DNA of 14,064 nucleotides, from assembly GCA_946480965.1 (NCBI GenBank), contig CAMLMI010000095.1:1-14064 (forward strand), written 5' to 3'. Shown here piece by piece: positions 13,310 to 14,064 of this stretch. Under the pieces are notes generated by a model, which did no database searches, was not told the origin of the DNA, and saw only the letters and a list, made by a program, of their open reading frames with translations. The position numbers were made by a program, and so were the translations under genes. The DNA comes from an uncultured Verrucomicrobiales bacterium (lineage in GTDB: Bacteria > Verrucomicrobiota > Verrucomicrobiae > Limisphaerales > CANJSG01). The stretch's first letter is position 1. Every line of letters starts with the position of its first letter.

Positions 13310-14064
13310 ATGATGACCGAAAACCAGCTCGCCGATGCTCTCGCCAAGTCGCCGATCTACCGCGATTACGAGACCGCCTTCAACCAGGCCACCGGCCAGC
13401 CGCTGGCGCTTCGGCCGGTGGAGACCTGGCAGTTGCCCCACCACGGCCAGAAATCCGAAAACCCCTTCTGCGCGATGATGGCCTCCCGCAGCCGCTCGTG
13501 CTCCGCCTGCCTCCAGGTCCAGCAGGAGCTGGCCGAGTGCGCCAAGGATTGCGCCGCCTCCGTCACCTGCCCCGCCGGCATGACCGACACGGCCGTCCCC
13601 GTGAAGCTGGGCGAACGGGTCGTCGGCTACCTCCACACCGGCCAGATCTTCACCAAGCCGCCCACCGAGGAGATGTTCGCCAAGACCCTTGCGCTCGTCC
13701 GCCAATGGGGCCTGGCCGAACCGGAGGAGAAGCTCCGCGAGGCCTTCTTCAACACCCGCGTCGTCACCGGCAAGGAATACGACGCGGCCGTGAAGCTCCT
13801 CGCCATCTTCGCCGAGCACCTCTCGCTCGTGAGCAACCAGCTCACCGTGCAGCAGGAAAACGCGGAACCCCCGATGATCACCCGCGCCAAGGCCTACATC
13901 CACGAGCACCAGGAGGAGGAGCTTTCGCTCGGGCAGGTGGCCAAGGCGGTCAACTGCAGCCAGTTCTACTTCTGCAAGATGTTCCGCAAGCACACGGGCA
14001 TCAACTTCACCGACTACGTCTCCCGCGTCCGCATCGAGCGGGCCAAGAACCTCCTGCTCAACCC
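13310..14064 (+). CDS. PocR-domain AraC-family transcriptional regulator (partial, 3' end cut)
   Basis: The frame is open to the window end; 251 full codons are seen. Residues about 15-175 form a PocR-type sensory domain: the Cys-rich stretch with C54, C64, C67, C77, C81 and C87 is followed by CPAGMTDTAVPVKLGERVVG and YLHTGQIF. Members of this domain family bind small ligands, and the clustered cysteines allow a metal or redox role (inference). Residues about 190-251 begin an AraC DNA-binding domain: the first helix-turn-helix LSLGQVAKAVNCSQFYFCKM followed by FRKHTGINFTDYVSRVRIER. The start ATG 13310 has an AAAGG nine bases upstream, one of the few plausible ribosome sites in the window; ATG 13313 is the alternative. 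About 40-50 residues are probably missing at the C-terminus. It is divergent from the cytochrome gene. Confidence 0.88.
   Translation, partial: MMTENQLADALAKSPIYRDYETAFNQATGQPLALRPVETWQLPHHGQKSENPFCAMMASRSRSCSACLQVQQELAECAKDCAASVTCPAGMTDTAVPVKLGERVVGYLHTGQIFTKPPTEEMFAKTLALVRQWGLAEPEEKLREAFFNTRVVTGKEYDAAVKLLAIFAEHLSLVSNQLTVQQENAEPPMITRAKAYIHEHQEEELSLGQVAKAVNCSQFYFCKMFRKHTGINFTDYVSRVRIERAKNLLLN

Overview
The window is high-GC DNA and all its sequence belongs to an ordinary-looking bacterial chromosome. The mix of families suggests a Verrucomicrobiota (Opitutales-like) or related PVC-group bacterium. These families are a large PA14/multi-haem cytochrome, an esterase fused to an SMP-30 domain, a PocR-AraC regulator, an EboD-type cyclase, and many lipoproteins and secreted proteins. 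Almost no start has a Shine-Dalgarno sequence. This placement is inferred from family content and style, not from a marker gene. No rRNA, tRNA, CRISPR array, IS transposase or phage gene was seen.

Left part (1-5490, all minus strand). A GDSL/SGNH lipoprotein hydrolase is followed on the map by a 152-bp nested palindromic element (769-920). Next is a complete zinc/manganese-type ABC importer, transcribed znuA-znuC-znuB, with a His-rich loop in the binding protein and an unusual His-rich tail on the ATPase. Then come a 63-residue lipoprotein and an EboD-type sugar-phosphate cyclase (3-dehydroquinate synthase-like) without its usual ebo partners. A secreted Ala/Gln-rich repeat protein ending in a SHOCT-like segment (5494-6168) has a strong hairpin terminator.

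Middle (6170-10980). Divergent from the repeat protein is a tight three-gene plus-strand set resembling DsrE-DsrF-DsrH / TusD-TusC-TusB, whose third product is unusually short. It is followed by an unrecognised single-pass membrane protein. A secreted esterase/SMP-30 fusion (minus) and an MFS transporter (plus) are divergently arranged, which suggests a small scavenging or catabolic pair. The MFS gene ends at a clear terminator.

Right part (10990-14064). A secreted PA14 plus five-haem cytochrome c (minus) is divergent from a PocR-domain AraC-family regulator (plus, cut by the window end). The 360-bp region between them is the most structured non-coding DNA here. It holds three consecutive small hairpins in the presumed cytochrome leader, a long purine/pyrimidine hairpin, and a palindrome made of repeated TAAGGG half-sites. 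A plausible reading is that the redox/ligand-responsive PocR regulator controls itself and perhaps the cytochrome from these sites. I do not see a clear, wholly new multi-gene system. The strongest candidates for follow-up are the structured divergent regulatory region, the reduced Dsr/Tus-like triad, and the nested inverted-repeat element.
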